Assembly: GCF_900188125.1 (NCBI RefSeq)
Contig: NZ_FZOW01000001.1
Coordinates: forward strand, 277,368-341,367
Reading direction: 5' to 3'
From: Rhodococcoides kyotonense
GTDB taxonomy: Bacteria > Actinomycetota > Actinomycetes > Mycobacteriales > Mycobacteriaceae
Length of the DNA stretch: 64,000 nucleotides
The position numbers were made by a program, and so were the translations under genes. The notes below the pieces were generated by a model. It was given only the letters and a program-made list of their open reading frames with translations, was not told the origin of the DNA and did no database searches. Below, one piece after another: positions 1 through 8,679 of the stretch. Within the stretch, counting starts at the first letter, position 1; every line of letters starts with the position of its first letter.

Positions 1-1115
1 CGCGCGACGTCGATCAACGTCTCGTCGGTCCAGTCGAGTGCTCGGGTGTCTCCGAACCGACCGAGCGATGCGCGCACGAGCGAGACCGAGCGTTCGGCGA
101 GGTGAGTCCATTTCCGACTGGACAACGTGAACGCCTTGGTCTCGAGGCCCGCGTCGGTTGCGACGAGGACACCGGAGTTGTCGGGGAGTGCGACGTCGTG
201 CGGCAGTGCCATCGCGACGACGACCGCCGACGCGAGCTCGATTTCGGCCGCTGCTGCAGCGGCGGCGGGTACTGCATCGGACAGGATTCTCGCGAGGGCC
301 GGTGCCGGAACTGCGAGTACGACGGCGTCGACGCTCCCGATCGGGTCGACGTGCCAGCCGCTCGACTCGCGGCGGATCGAGGTCACGGACGTCCCGAGCA
401 TCGTGTGTGCTCTCGTGGCGGAGACCAATTTCTCGATCAGCACGCCGTATCCCCCGCGCAGCGCCCCGAACACCGGACCCGAACTCGGTGGCGGCAGCGC
501 AGCAGAGATCGCCGCGGTCAGGCTCGTCGCCGAATCATCCAGTGCGGCAGCGAGAGTCGGCAATGCCGCACGCACACCGATCGATCCGGACAGCCCCGAG
601 TAGACACCGCCGAGCAGCGGATCGACAGATCGGTGCAGAACCTGTTCGCCGAATCGACCGCCCACCAGATCCGCGACGCTCATGTCCTGGCCGGGCTCCC
701 AACGCAACGGGCTGTCGGGCTCGGCTTCGATCGTGCGCCGGGTCGCGTCGTCGACGAGCCCGACGACCGACGACGCCGACGACGGAATTCCCATCAGCGT
801 GCCGGCGGGCAGTGGGTGCAGTGCGTTGCCCGAGTAGATCAGTGGCCGTTTTCCGGCGGGATGCACGAGCTGGTCGGCGATCCCCAGTTCCGCCATCAGC
901 GCGGGAATCTCGGGTCGACGCCCGATGAATGCCTCGGCGCCGACGTCGAGCGGGCCGTCGCCGAGGCGGACCGTCCGCAACGTGCCGCCGAGCCTGTCCG
1001 ACGCTTCGACGACGACGACGTCCACATCCGGCCCGAGGGCCGTGCGCAGCCGATACGCTGCGGTGAGCCCGGTGATTCCGCCCCCGACGACTGCTACTCG
1101 ACGCACCGACGTCAC
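1..1115 (-). CDS. hemG: Protoporphyrinogen/coproporphyrinogen oxidase, 3' end cut by window edge
   Basis: FAD enzyme of late haem synthesis, oxidising the porphyrinogen ring. The first 371 codons are visible; the C-terminus lies outside the window. Reading from GTG at 1115, the protein opens with a Rossmann dinucleotide motif ([10 protein letters not shown], about residues 8-16) and has a HemY-type stretch [19 protein letters not shown] around residues 155-173. The GTG overlaps the TGA of hemE by four bases (GTGA), so translation is probably coupled. In Actinobacteria this family usually acts on coproporphyrinogen III (family knowledge). Intact as far as seen. Confidence 0.9.
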   Translation of the reverse strand, partial: MTSVRRVAVVGGGITGLTAAYRLRTALGPDVDVVVVEASDRLGGTLRTVRLGDGPLDVGAEAFIGRRPEIPALMAELGIADQLVHPAGKRPLIYSGNALHPLPAGTLMGIPSSASSVVGLVDDATRRTIEAEPDSPLRWEPGQDMSVADLVGGRFGEQVLHRSVDPLLGGVYSGLSGSIGVRAALPTLAAALDDSATSLTAAISAALPPPSSGPVFGALRGGYGVLIEKLVSATRAHTMLGTSVTSIRRESSGWHVDPIGSVDAVVLAVPAPALARILSDAVPAAAAAAAEIELASAVVVAMALPHDVALPDNSGVLVATDAGLETKAFTLSSRKWTHLAERSVSLVRASLGRFGDTRALDWTDETLIDVA

Positions 1116-2176
1116 AGCGAGTGCACCAGCTCCACCACCCGGGTCAGGACATCCGGATCGGTGTCGGGCAGAACGCCGTGCCCGAGGTTGAACACGTGTC
1201 CCGTCGCACCGGCATCGACCGCACGGTCTGCTTCGCCGACGATGCGACGCACCTCGGACTCGACGGCATCCCATCCGGCGAAGAGCACTGCCGGATCCAG
1301 GTTGCCCTGCAACGCCTTTCCAGCGCCGACGCGTCGTGCGGCGTCATCGAGCGGGATCCGCCAGTCGACTCCGACGACGTCCGCTCCGGCCTCCCCCATC
1401 GCGCCCAGCAGTTCTCCGGTGCCGACGCCGAAGTGGATCTTGGGAATTCCGGCTGCGCTGACGGCGCTCAGCACCTTGGTCGAGTGCGGCAGCACGAACT
1501 CGCGATAGTCGGCGAGCGACAACGCACCTGCCCACGAATCGAACAGCTGCACGGCGTCGACACCTGCGTCGATCTGCGCCCGCAGGAACGTGATCGTGGT
1601 GTCGGCCAATGCGTCGAGCAGCGCGTGCCATGTCGCGGGGTCGGAGCGCATGAGCGCCTTCGTCTTCTCGTGGTTACGGCTCGGGCCGCCCTCGACGAGG
1701 TACGACGCCAGCGTGAACGGCGCGCCGGCGAATCCGATCAGCGCCGTCTGCCCCAGTTCCTTCGTGAGCAGCCCGACGGCCTTCGACACCGCGTCGACCT
1801 GTTCGACGTGCAGAACCGGCAAGGCAGCGACGTCGGCTGCCGAGCGCACGGGATTCGCGATCACCGGACCGGTTCCCGCGACGATGTCGAGGTCGATTCC
1901 CGCGGCCTTCAGCGGAACGACGATGTCGGAGAACAGAATCGCGGCGTCGACGTCGTGCCGACGGACCGGCTGCAGCGTGATCTCAGCGACGAGCTCGGGG
2001 TCGAAGCACGAGTCGAGCATGCCGATTCCCGCGCGGATCTTCCGGTACTCGGGCAGTGAACGACCCGCCTGTCTCATGAACCAGACCGGACGCCGCGACG
2101 TGGCCCGCCCGGCGATAGCGGCCAGGAGTGGCGCGTCGGGCAGCTGGCGTCGGGACGAGTGCGTGTCGGTGTTCAT
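1112..2176 (-). CDS. hemE: Uroporphyrinogen decarboxylase
   Basis: Decarboxylates the four acetate side chains of uroporphyrinogen III to coproporphyrinogen III in the cytosol. 354 aa from ATG 2176, normal for the family. Both family signatures are present: [16 protein letters not shown] near residue 30 with the substrate-binding arginines, and [17 protein letters not shown] near residue 145. The FSDIVVP segment supplies the catalytic Asp region and [13 protein letters not shown] closes the C-terminus. A GTG at 2194 in the same frame is an alternative start; ATG 2176 better fits the expected N-terminus. It is the upstream gene of the hemE-hemG pair and is divergent from the DUF3000 gene. Confidence 0.95.
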   Translation of the reverse strand: MNTDTHSSRRQLPDAPLLAAIAGRATSRRPVWFMRQAGRSLPEYRKIRAGIGMLDSCFDPELVAEITLQPVRRHDVDAAILFSDIVVPLKAAGIDLDIVAGTGPVIANPVRSAADVAALPVLHVEQVDAVSKAVGLLTKELGQTALIGFAGAPFTLASYLVEGGPSRNHEKTKALMRSDPATWHALLDALADTTITFLRAQIDAGVDAVQLFDSWAGALSLADYREFVLPHSTKVLSAVSAAGIPKIHFGVGTGELLGAMGEAGADVVGVDWRIPLDDAARRVGAGKALQGNLDPAVLFAGWDAVESEVRRIVGEADRAVDAGATGHVFNLGHGVLPDTDPDVLTRVVELVHSL

Positions 2177-2324
2177 CGCCGTCCATGCTGCCACGGGACC
2201 GCGGCAGCGACTTCACGCAGGTACGCCACCGTTTCGGTGAGCGCGAACGAACGAGATTGCGCATTTGTTCCGATTCGGCGCGCCTCCGACGCCCGGATAC
2301 GTGAGAAGTCTAACGTCCGGAGTC

Positions 2325-2924
2325 GTGACCAAACCCGGACCCTCTGCCGAGCCTGCGCCGTTTCGATCGGCGATCGAGGCAATGCACCGGGCCGTCGTGC
2401 ACCCGGCGATCGAGATCGGGCCGATCCGGCCTCCGCAGCGTCTCGCTCCGTACAGCTACGCGATCGGCGCCGAGGTACAACAGCCGACACGCGAGGACAC
2501 GGACGAACAGACCGAGGGTGACGCCTTCGGCCGTCTGATCCTGCTGTACGACCCCGACGGTGACGAGGCCTGGAACGGAACGATGCGTCTGGTCGCCTAC
2601 ATCCAGGCCGACGTCGACGAATCCCTCGCCTCCGACCCGCTTCTGCCCGAGGTCGGGTGGAGCTGGCTCGTCGACGCATTGGAAAGTCGATCGGAGCCCC
2701 TGAACGCCCTCGGTGGCACCGTGACGTCGACCAGTTCGGTGCGCTACGGCGACATCGCCGGACCGCCGAAAGCACACCAGCTCGAGTTGCGTGCGTCGTG
2801 GACGGCGACGTCGGTGGAGCTGGCGTCGCACGTCGAAGCGTTCTGCGAGGTGCTGGCCTATGCCGCCGGACTTCCACCCGCAGGCATCACCGAACTGAAA
2901 GGACGCGACGCGCACCGCACCTAG
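2325..2924 (+). CDS. DUF3000 family protein
   Basis: A conserved actinobacterial protein of unknown function, about 199 aa from GTG 2325, which has GGAG just upstream (ccggagtc). The frame is open further upstream to 2265, but that part is low-complexity and overlaps the hemE promoter region. No membrane segment, signal peptide or catalytic motif is evident. Family assignment rests on sequence character (PFRSAIEAMHRAV near the N-terminus; SSVRYGDIAGPPKAHQLELR in the middle) and on the fixed position between hemE and rnd, as in mycobacteria. Rnd follows after 42 bases on the same strand, so the two may be co-transcribed. Confidence 0.8.
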   Translation: MTKPGPSAEPAPFRSAIEAMHRAVVHPAIEIGPIRPPQRLAPYSYAIGAEVQQPTREDTDEQTEGDAFGRLILLYDPDGDEAWNGTMRLVAYIQADVDESLASDPLLPEVGWSWLVDALESRSEPLNALGGTVTSTSSVRYGDIAGPPKAHQLELRASWTATSVELASHVEAFCEVLAYAAGLPPAGITELKGRDAHRT

Positions 2925-2966
2925 CGCTGTGTGCAGGTGACGCGGTAGGGCTTAGAGTCCTTTCTC

Positions 2967-4229
2967 ATGTCATCGACCAGTTCCGAGGACCCCTCGGACA
3001 CACCGAACGACGCGCCCGAAGCGACTCCTCTGCTCGCGCCCGCCGACGGCGTTCCCGCCGTCGTCACCACTGCGGACGGCGTCGTTGCCGCAGCGACACT
3101 GCTCGCGGGCGGTCACGGGCCGTTGGCCGTCGATGCCGAGCGTGCGTCGGGCTTCCGCTACTCGCAGCGCGCGTATCTGTTGCAGTTCCGACGCCGCGGC
3201 GCGGGCACGGTCCTGCTCGATCCCATTCCGGTAACCGACGCGCTCGGCCCGTTGGCCGATGTCATCAATCCACTCGAGTGGGTTCTGCATTCCGCGGATC
3301 AGGATCTACCCGGTCTCGCCGAACTCGGTCTCGTTCCTGCCACCTTGTACGACACCGAGCTCGCCGGCCGACTCGCGGGATTCGAACGCGTCGGACTCGG
3401 GGCCATCGTCGAGCGGACCTTGGGGCTGTCGTTGCAGAAGGGTCACGGCGCGGCCGACTGGTCGACGCGGCCTCTCCCCGACACGTGGCTCAACTACGCA
3501 GCTCTCGACGTCGAGGTGCTCGTCGAACTGCGCGACGCGATGGCCGCGGAACTGGAGAGTCAGGGCAAGACCGACTGGGCGCGGCAGGAATTCGAGCACA
3601 TCCTGGCCCTCGGCCCGCCGAAGCCGAAGGGCGACCGGTGGCGCAAGACGTCGGGCATCCATTCGGTGAAGTCGCAGCGTGTACTCGCCGCGGTGCGCGA
3701 GCTGTGGCAGACGCGGGACCAGCTGGCGCAGCGGCGTGACATCGCGCCCGGCCGTGTACTGCCGGACTCGGCGATCATCGCTGCCGCGAGCGCCGATCCG
3801 AAGTCCGAGGGAGAACTCCGCGCACTGCCTGTGTTCGGGGGCCCGCGTCAGCGACGGTCGACGTCTCTGTGGCTGAGCGCCCTCGAGCGTGCCAGACGCC
3901 TCGACACACGCGACCTGCCTCCGAGGACGGTTCCGTTCGACGGTCCGCCGCCACCGAGCCGGTGGGCGCGCCGAGACCCCGACGCCGCCGAACGACTCGC
4001 GACGGTGCGCACTGCGATGACGGCGTTGAGCGAGAACGTGTCGGTTCCGGTCGAGAACCTGCTGATGCCGGACCTGCTGCGTCGCGTCGTGTGGGAGTGG
4101 CGACCCGGCATCGGAGCGGAGTCGATCGAGACGAGACTCGCCGAAGCAGGCGCCCGGCCGTGGCAGCGTGAGCTGGTCGTACCCGTCCTCGCCGAGGCGC
4201 TGACCCCTCCTCAAGTTACCGACCGGTAA
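2967..4229 (+). CDS. rnd: Ribonuclease D, DEDDy 3'-5' exoribonuclease with HRDC domain
   Basis: 3'-5' exoribonuclease involved in structured-RNA 3'-end trimming. 420 aa. The DEDDy catalytic set can be seen: VDAER (Asp56, Glu58), HSADQDLPGL (Asp113) and YAALDVEVL (Tyr177, Asp181). An HRDC-like region follows at about residues 220-300 and a second helical region to the end, giving the longer actinobacterial form (E. coli RNase D is about 375 aa). The first 30 residues are acidic and low-complexity. The stop codon lies inside the palindromic operator of the downstream fadA gene. Confidence 0.9.
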   Translation: MSSTSSEDPSDTPNDAPEATPLLAPADGVPAVVTTADGVVAAATLLAGGHGPLAVDAERASGFRYSQRAYLLQFRRRGAGTVLLDPIPVTDALGPLADVINPLEWVLHSADQDLPGLAELGLVPATLYDTELAGRLAGFERVGLGAIVERTLGLSLQKGHGAADWSTRPLPDTWLNYAALDVEVLVELRDAMAAELESQGKTDWARQEFEHILALGPPKPKGDRWRKTSGIHSVKSQRVLAAVRELWQTRDQLAQRRDIAPGRVLPDSAIIAAASADPKSEGELRALPVFGGPRQRRSTSLWLSALERARRLDTRDLPPRTVPFDGPPPPSRWARRDPDAAERLATVRTAMTALSENVSVPVENLLMPDLLRRVVWEWRPGIGAESIETRLAEAGARPWQRELVVPVLAEALTPPQVTDR

Positions 4230-4242
4230 TACCGGCTACAGT
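4216..4242 (+). promoter_or_regulatory. Palindromic operator overlapping a putative fadA promoter
   Basis: TTACCG-AC-CGGTAA (4216-4229) is a perfect 6-bp inverted repeat with a 2-bp spacer, spanning the rnd stop codon. TACAGT (4237-4242) fits an actinobacterial -10 (TANNNT) and would put the transcript start near 4249, so the palindrome sits where a repressor would block -35 contact. Size and symmetry suit a TetR-type regulator (inference). A near-identical site lies upstream of acuC at 46034-46047. Confidence 0.6.
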
Positions 4243-4301
4243 GGAGGCCAGTCCGGCGTCGGCCGGGCAAGAACGTCCGCATAAGTCGGGAGGATCGAAG
4301 C

Positions 4302-5516
4302 GTGTCCACCACCTCACAGCGGAATGTCGTGTTCGTCGACGGCATCCGCACACCGTTCGGCAAAGCAGGCCCGAAGGGCATCTATGCCGACACCCGTGCC
4401 GACGACCTCGTCGTCAAGGCGATCCGCGAACTACTCCGCAAGAACCCCAATCTCCCTCCCGAGCGAATCGACGAGGTCGCCATCGCCGCGACCACGCAGA
4501 CAGGCGATCAAGGTCTGACCATCGGCCGCACCTCGGCACTGCTTGCGGGCTTGCCCCGTAGCGTCCCTGGCTTCGCCATCGACCGCATGTGCGCCGGTGC
4601 GATGACCTCGGTCACCACCACCGGCTCCGGCATCGGATTCGGCCAGTACGACGTCGTCATCGCCGGCGGAGTCGAGCACATGGGACGGCACCCGATGGGT
4701 GAGGGCGTCGACCCGAACCCCCGCTTCCTCGCCGACAAACTCGTCGACCCGAGTGCGCTCGTCATGGGCAACACGGCCGAGAACCTGCACGACCGCTTCC
4801 CGACCATCACCAAGGACCGCACCGACGCATACGCGGTGGCGAGCCAGGACAAGTACGACGCCGCGAAGAAGGCCGGCTACATCGCCGACACGCTCGTGCC
4901 CGTCGCCACCAAGTCCGCCGCGGGCTGGGGTCTGGCCACCGAGGACGAGCCTCCTCGCCCGGGAACCACGATCGAGGATCTCGCGAAACTCAAGACGCCG
5001 TTCCGTCCCGCCGGTCGCGTGACCGCAGGCAACGCTGCCGGCCTCAACGACGGTGCGACCGCAGCAATCCTCGCCGGCGAGGACACCGCGCACGAACTCG
5101 GACTGAACATCGGCATGCGCCTCGTCGGCTTCTCGTTCGCAGGTGTCGACCCGGCTGTCATGGGCATCGGCCCGGTTCCGGCCACCGAAAAGCTGCTTGC
5201 CCGAACAGGATTGAGCATCGACGACATCGGTCTGTTCGAGATCAACGAAGCATTCGCGATCCAGGTGCTCGCGTTCCTCGAACACTACGGAATCGCCGAC
5301 GACGACCCGCGCGTCAACCAGTGGGGCGGCGCCATCGCCTGTGGCCACCCGCTCGCCTCCTCGGGAGTGCGTCTGATGACCCAGCTGAGCCGTCAGTTCG
5401 CCCAGAACCCCGACGTGCGCTACGGCCTGACGACCATGTGCATCGGCCTCGGCATGGGCGGATCCGTCATCTGGGAGAACCCGAACCACGCCGATTACTC
5501 GGGAGCAGCCAAATGA
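4302..5516 (+). CDS. fadA: Acetyl-CoA acyltransferase (thiolase), beta-oxidation
   Basis: Thiolase completing each turn of fatty-acid beta-oxidation by cleaving 3-ketoacyl-CoA with CoA. 404 aa from GTG 4302, preceded by GGAGG. Catalytic features: nucleophile Cys97 in IDRMCAGAMTS, the GGAIACGHPLASSG block with its His near residue 350, and the C-terminal Cys in TTMCIGLGMGG. It overlaps fadB by four bases (ATGA), the standard arrangement of a translationally coupled alpha2beta2 beta-oxidation complex. The upstream palindrome suggests fatty-acid- or acyl-CoA-responsive repression. Confidence 0.93.
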   Translation: MSTTSQRNVVFVDGIRTPFGKAGPKGIYADTRADDLVVKAIRELLRKNPNLPPERIDEVAIAATTQTGDQGLTIGRTSALLAGLPRSVPGFAIDRMCAGAMTSVTTTGSGIGFGQYDVVIAGGVEHMGRHPMGEGVDPNPRFLADKLVDPSALVMGNTAENLHDRFPTITKDRTDAYAVASQDKYDAAKKAGYIADTLVPVATKSAAGWGLATEDEPPRPGTTIEDLAKLKTPFRPAGRVTAGNAAGLNDGATAAILAGEDTAHELGLNIGMRLVGFSFAGVDPAVMGIGPVPATEKLLARTGLSIDDIGLFEINEAFAIQVLAFLEHYGIADDDPRVNQWGGAIACGHPLASSGVRLMTQLSRQFAQNPDVRYGLTTMCIGLGMGGSVIWENPNHADYSGAAK

Positions 5517-7618
5517 GCGACATTACCACTGCGTTCACCGACGAGGTCGTCACCAACGCATTCACCAAGATCGTCTCCGTGCCCGGCCTCGACGGGCCGA
5601 TCGCATTGGTGACGCTCGACAACGGCCACGACCACACCAAGCCGTCGACGTTCGGCCCCGGCGGACTCACGCAGCTCGACGCGGCCCTCGACGAGGCTTT
5701 CGCGGCCAACCCCGTCGCGATCGCCGTGACCGGCAAACCGTTCATCTTCGCGGTCGGTGCCGACCTCAACGGTGTGCCGAACATCGAGACCAAGGACGAG
5801 GCGCTCCAGATCGGGCAGCTCGGCCACAAGGTGTTCCGACGCCTGCGCGAGTCCGAGATCCCGACGTTCGCGTTCATCAACGGCGCGGCACTCGGCGGCG
5901 GACTCGAGGTCGGTCTGCATTCGCACTACCGCACGGTCGCGGAGAATGCTGCCGCACTGGGCCTTCCGGAGGCATTCCTCGGACTGGTTCCCGGATGGGG
6001 CGGAACGCAGTTGCTGCCCAACATCATCGGCGCGTCGAACGCCGTGACGGTGATCATCGAGAACTCGCTCAACCAGAACCGCACACTGAAACCGCAGCAG
6101 GCACTCGACCTCGGTATCGCCGACGCGATCTTCGGCGGCGCCGACTTCATCGAGCAGTCGCTCGCGTGGGCAGCTCAGGTCGTCAAGGGCGAGATCACCC
6201 CTGCCCGCCCGGAGATCGATCGCGGACAGGCATGGGACGACGCGGTCGCGCGCGCCAAGGGCATCGTCGCGGGCAAGACCGGGAACTTCGCACCGGGACC
6301 CGTCGCGGCCGTCGAGTTGCTCGAGCTCGCCAAGTCTACCGACATCACCGACTCCGCTTCCCTCGACAAGGCTTTCGCGGCCGAGGACGAGGCACTGTCG
6401 ACGTTGCTCGTCAAGGACGAACTGCGTGCGGGTCTCTACGCGTTCGACCTGGTGCAGAAGCGCGCGAAGCGTCCCGCGGGTGCGCCGGACAAGTCGTTGG
6501 CGCGCAAGATCTCCGGTGTCGGCATCGTCGGTGCGGGACTCATGGCAAGCCAGCTCGCCTTGCTGTTCGTTCGTCAGTTGAAGGTTCCGGTGATCCTCAC
6601 CGACATCGATCAGGAGCGCATCGACAAGGGCGTCGGCTACGTGCACGGCGAGATCGACAAGTTGCTCGGCAAGAAGCGCCTGTCCCCCGACGCCGCCAAT
6701 CGCCTGAAGGCTCTCGTGTCGGGTTCCATCGACAAGGCCGCGTTCGCGAAGACGGATTTCGTCATCGAGGCAGTGTTCGAGAACCTCGACGTGAAGAAGA
6801 AGGTGTTCGCCGAGGTCGAGGAATTCGTCTCTCCCGAGACGATTCTCGCGACCAACACGTCCTCGCTGTCGATCACGAAGATGGCGGCCGACCTGAAGCA
6901 TCCCGAGCGGGTCGTCGGCTTCCACTTCTTCAATCCTGTTGCCGTGCTTCCTCTTCTGGAGGTCGTCAAGGGTGAGAAGACGGACGACGCCACGCTCGCA
7001 ACGGCGTTCGCCACGGCGAAGACGCTCAAGAAGTCGGCCGTGCTGTCCGCCGACCTCCCGGGCTTCGTGTTCAACCGCCTCGTCACTCGTGCGTCGGGTG
7101 AGATCATCGCCGCGATCGACGAAGGAACTCCCTTCGAGGTGGCAGACGGCGCAGTCGGTGAACTCGGCATGCCGATGAGCCCGCTGACGTTGCTCGCGCT
7201 CGTCGGGCCTGCCGTCGCCCTGCACACCGCGGAGACCCTCGCCGAGGCGTACCCGGATCGGTTCAAGGATTCCGCAGGCTTCCGCGCGCTCGTCGACGCG
7301 AAGAAGCCGGGCGTCTGGACGTACGGTCCCGAAGGACAGATCGTCGACCCCGAGGTCGCCGCGCTGTGGCCGCAGGGAGATTCACCGTCGACCGCCGAGC
7401 AGGTTCTCGATCGGACCCGTCGTGCATTCGCCGACGAGATCCGCATCATGCTCGACGAGGGTGTGGTCGCAGCACCCGAGGACATCGACCTGTGCCTGCT
7501 CCTCGGCGGCGGCTTCGGTTTCTGGAACGGCGGCATCACCCCGTACCTGGACCGGACCGGCACGTCGGAAGCCGTGACCGGCAAGCGATTCCTGGAACCG
7601 GGCGTCGCGAACGTCTGA
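5513..7618 (+). CDS. fadB: Multifunctional enoyl-CoA hydratase / 3-hydroxyacyl-CoA dehydrogenase
   Basis: Bifunctional beta-oxidation enzyme, 701 aa. The N-terminal crotonase domain (about 10-200) has the oxyanion-hole segments FAVGADLNGV and NGAALGGGLEVGLHS and the GLPEAFLGLVPGWGGTQ block. The NAD-binding domain begins near residue 335 (GVGIVGAGLMAS), followed by the dehydrogenase signature HFFNPVAVLPLLEVV and two C-terminal helical domains. ATG 5513 overlaps the fadA stop; the frame extends further upstream but lies inside fadA. With fadA it forms a trifunctional beta-oxidation complex. No stretch typical of a long FadB linker is missing; the length is close to the roughly 715-aa family norm. 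Confidence 0.93.
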   Translation: MSDITTAFTDEVVTNAFTKIVSVPGLDGPIALVTLDNGHDHTKPSTFGPGGLTQLDAALDEAFAANPVAIAVTGKPFIFAVGADLNGVPNIETKDEALQIGQLGHKVFRRLRESEIPTFAFINGAALGGGLEVGLHSHYRTVAENAAALGLPEAFLGLVPGWGGTQLLPNIIGASNAVTVIIENSLNQNRTLKPQQALDLGIADAIFGGADFIEQSLAWAAQVVKGEITPARPEIDRGQAWDDAVARAKGIVAGKTGNFAPGPVAAVELLELAKSTDITDSASLDKAFAAEDEALSTLLVKDELRAGLYAFDLVQKRAKRPAGAPDKSLARKISGVGIVGAGLMASQLALLFVRQLKVPVILTDIDQERIDKGVGYVHGEIDKLLGKKRLSPDAANRLKALVSGSIDKAAFAKTDFVIEAVFENLDVKKKVFAEVEEFVSPETILATNTSSLSITKMAADLKHPERVVGFHFFNPVAVLPLLEVVKGEKTDDATLATAFATAKTLKKSAVLSADLPGFVFNRLVTRASGEIIAAIDEGTPFEVADGAVGELGMPMSPLTLLALVGPAVALHTAETLAEAYPDRFKDSAGFRALVDAKKPGVWTYGPEGQIVDPEVAALWPQGDSPSTAEQVLDRTRRAFADEIRIMLDEGVVAAPEDIDLCLLLGGGFGFWNGGITPYLDRTGTSEAVTGKRFLEPGVANV

Positions 7619-7629
7619 GCCCGTCACGT

Positions 7630-7685
7630 CGAGATCGAGGTTGTGCACGTCTTTCGGCTGAAATTCGTGCACAACCTCGATCTCG
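7630..7685. repeat. Palindromic intergenic element, copy 1
   Basis: Perfect inverted repeat: arm GAGATCGAGGTTGTGCACG (7631-7649) and its exact complement at 7666-7684, with a 16-base loop; one further C-G pair closes the stem. The same 58-bp element occurs in opposite orientation at 8494-8557. It could also terminate fadAB transcription, though there is no T-tract. Confidence 0.75.
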
Positions 7686-7722
7686 GCGTCACAATCGCCT
7701 GGGCTGCCTCGTCCGAAGTGGT

Positions 7723-8484
7723 ATGACACAGAACATGAGAATCGCAGTCGCAGGGGGCACCGGCGTCGTCGGAAAACACGTCGTCGAGGTGGCGCGAGAG
7801 CGCGGGCACGAGGTGGTGGTCCTGACGCGGTCGGCGGGTGTCGATCTGACCACCGGATCCGGGCTTCCCGACGCGTTGGCCGGGGTCGATGTGGTGATCG
7901 ACGTCTCGTCGAAGCAGACCATGTCGGCGAAGGAGTCGACGACGTTCTTCACCACCGTCACTCGGAACCTGCTTTCGGCCGAGAAGACCGCCGGCGTGAA
8001 GCACCACATCGCGCTGTCGATCGTCGGCATCGACTCGGCGCCGCACATGTACTACGCGGGCAAGGTGGCACAGGAGAAGGCAGTGCAGGACGGCGATGTG
8101 CCGTGGACGATCCTGCGGGCGACGCAGTTCCACGAATTCGCGACACAGGTCTACGGCCAGATCAAGGTGGGCCCGCTCGTCGTCGTCCCGAAGATGCGGT
8201 CCCAACCGATCGCGGCGCGCGAGGTCGCTGAACGACTCGTCGAACTCGCTGAAGGCGTGCCAGCAGGGCGCGTGAAGGATCTCGGCGGTCCAGGGGAGGA
8301 ACGGGTAGCCGAAATGGTCCGCCGGTACGCCGCAGCCGTGGACGGAACGCCCGCGCACCTCGGCGGGAAGATCGTCGAGGTGCCCATTCCCGGCGCCTAC
8401 GGAAAAGCCATGCGCGACGGCACGCTTCTCACGGGCATCGACGCCGATCGCGGCACACAGACGTTCGCGGAGTGGCTCGACTGA
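7723..8484 (+). CDS. NAD(P)-binding SDR / NmrA-like oxidoreductase
   Basis: 253 aa, atypical short-chain dehydrogenase of the NmrA/NAD(P)H-binding type. The N-terminus has the GxxGxxG motif AVAGGTGVVGKHV (about residues 8-20), then DVVIDVSSKQ, HHIALSIVGID and YYAGKVAQEKAVQDGDVPWTILRATQFHEF, which is the YxxxK-like region of this group. Substrate unknown; relatives act as quinone reductases or nucleotide-cofactor sensors. ATG 7723 (upstream gaagtgg) and ATG 7735 are both possible starts. The gene stands alone between two copies of a palindromic intergenic element. Confidence 0.8.
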   Translation: MTQNMRIAVAGGTGVVGKHVVEVARERGHEVVVLTRSAGVDLTTGSGLPDALAGVDVVIDVSSKQTMSAKESTTFFTTVTRNLLSAEKTAGVKHHIALSIVGIDSAPHMYYAGKVAQEKAVQDGDVPWTILRATQFHEFATQVYGQIKVGPLVVVPKMRSQPIAAREVAERLVELAEGVPAGRVKDLGGPGEERVAEMVRRYAAAVDGTPAHLGGKIVEVPIPGAYGKAMRDGTLLTGIDADRGTQTFAEWLD

Positions 8485-8493
8485 ATCGACGTT

Positions 8494-8557
8494 CCGCCGA
8501 CATCGAAGTTGCGTACCGAATTCAGCGAATTCCGCGACACAACCTCGATCTCGGCGG
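8494..8557. repeat. Palindromic intergenic element, copy 2 (inverted, diverged)
   Basis: Imperfect inverted repeat, arms 8494-8514 and 8537-8557 with three mismatches and a loop of 22 bases. Read on the minus strand it aligns without gaps to the 58-bp element at 7630-7685: the outer 15 bases GAGATCGAGGTTGTG are identical, the loop keeps a GCTGAA core, and the other arm differs at two positions. Confidence 0.7.
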
Positions 8558-8679
8558 TCGGGTCGGGTAAATCTTCGGCTCGAATCCGCCGATTTTTCCC
8601 ACGGCATCCCTGGTGCGGGTCCATGATGACCTTCAGACCATCGTCGCCGCTGGTCCCGACCGCGAAAGCAGGATTCGCC

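Noticed and set aside
102-1508. Long open frame (468 codons) on the plus strand opposite hemG/hemE
   Set aside because: Arg-rich shadow of the real genes on the other strand; no family resemblance and no ribosome site.
8509-8679. N-terminal extension of the sugar porter from 8509
   Set aside because: The extension is not membrane-like and runs through the end of the palindromic element; ATG 8680 fits the family start.
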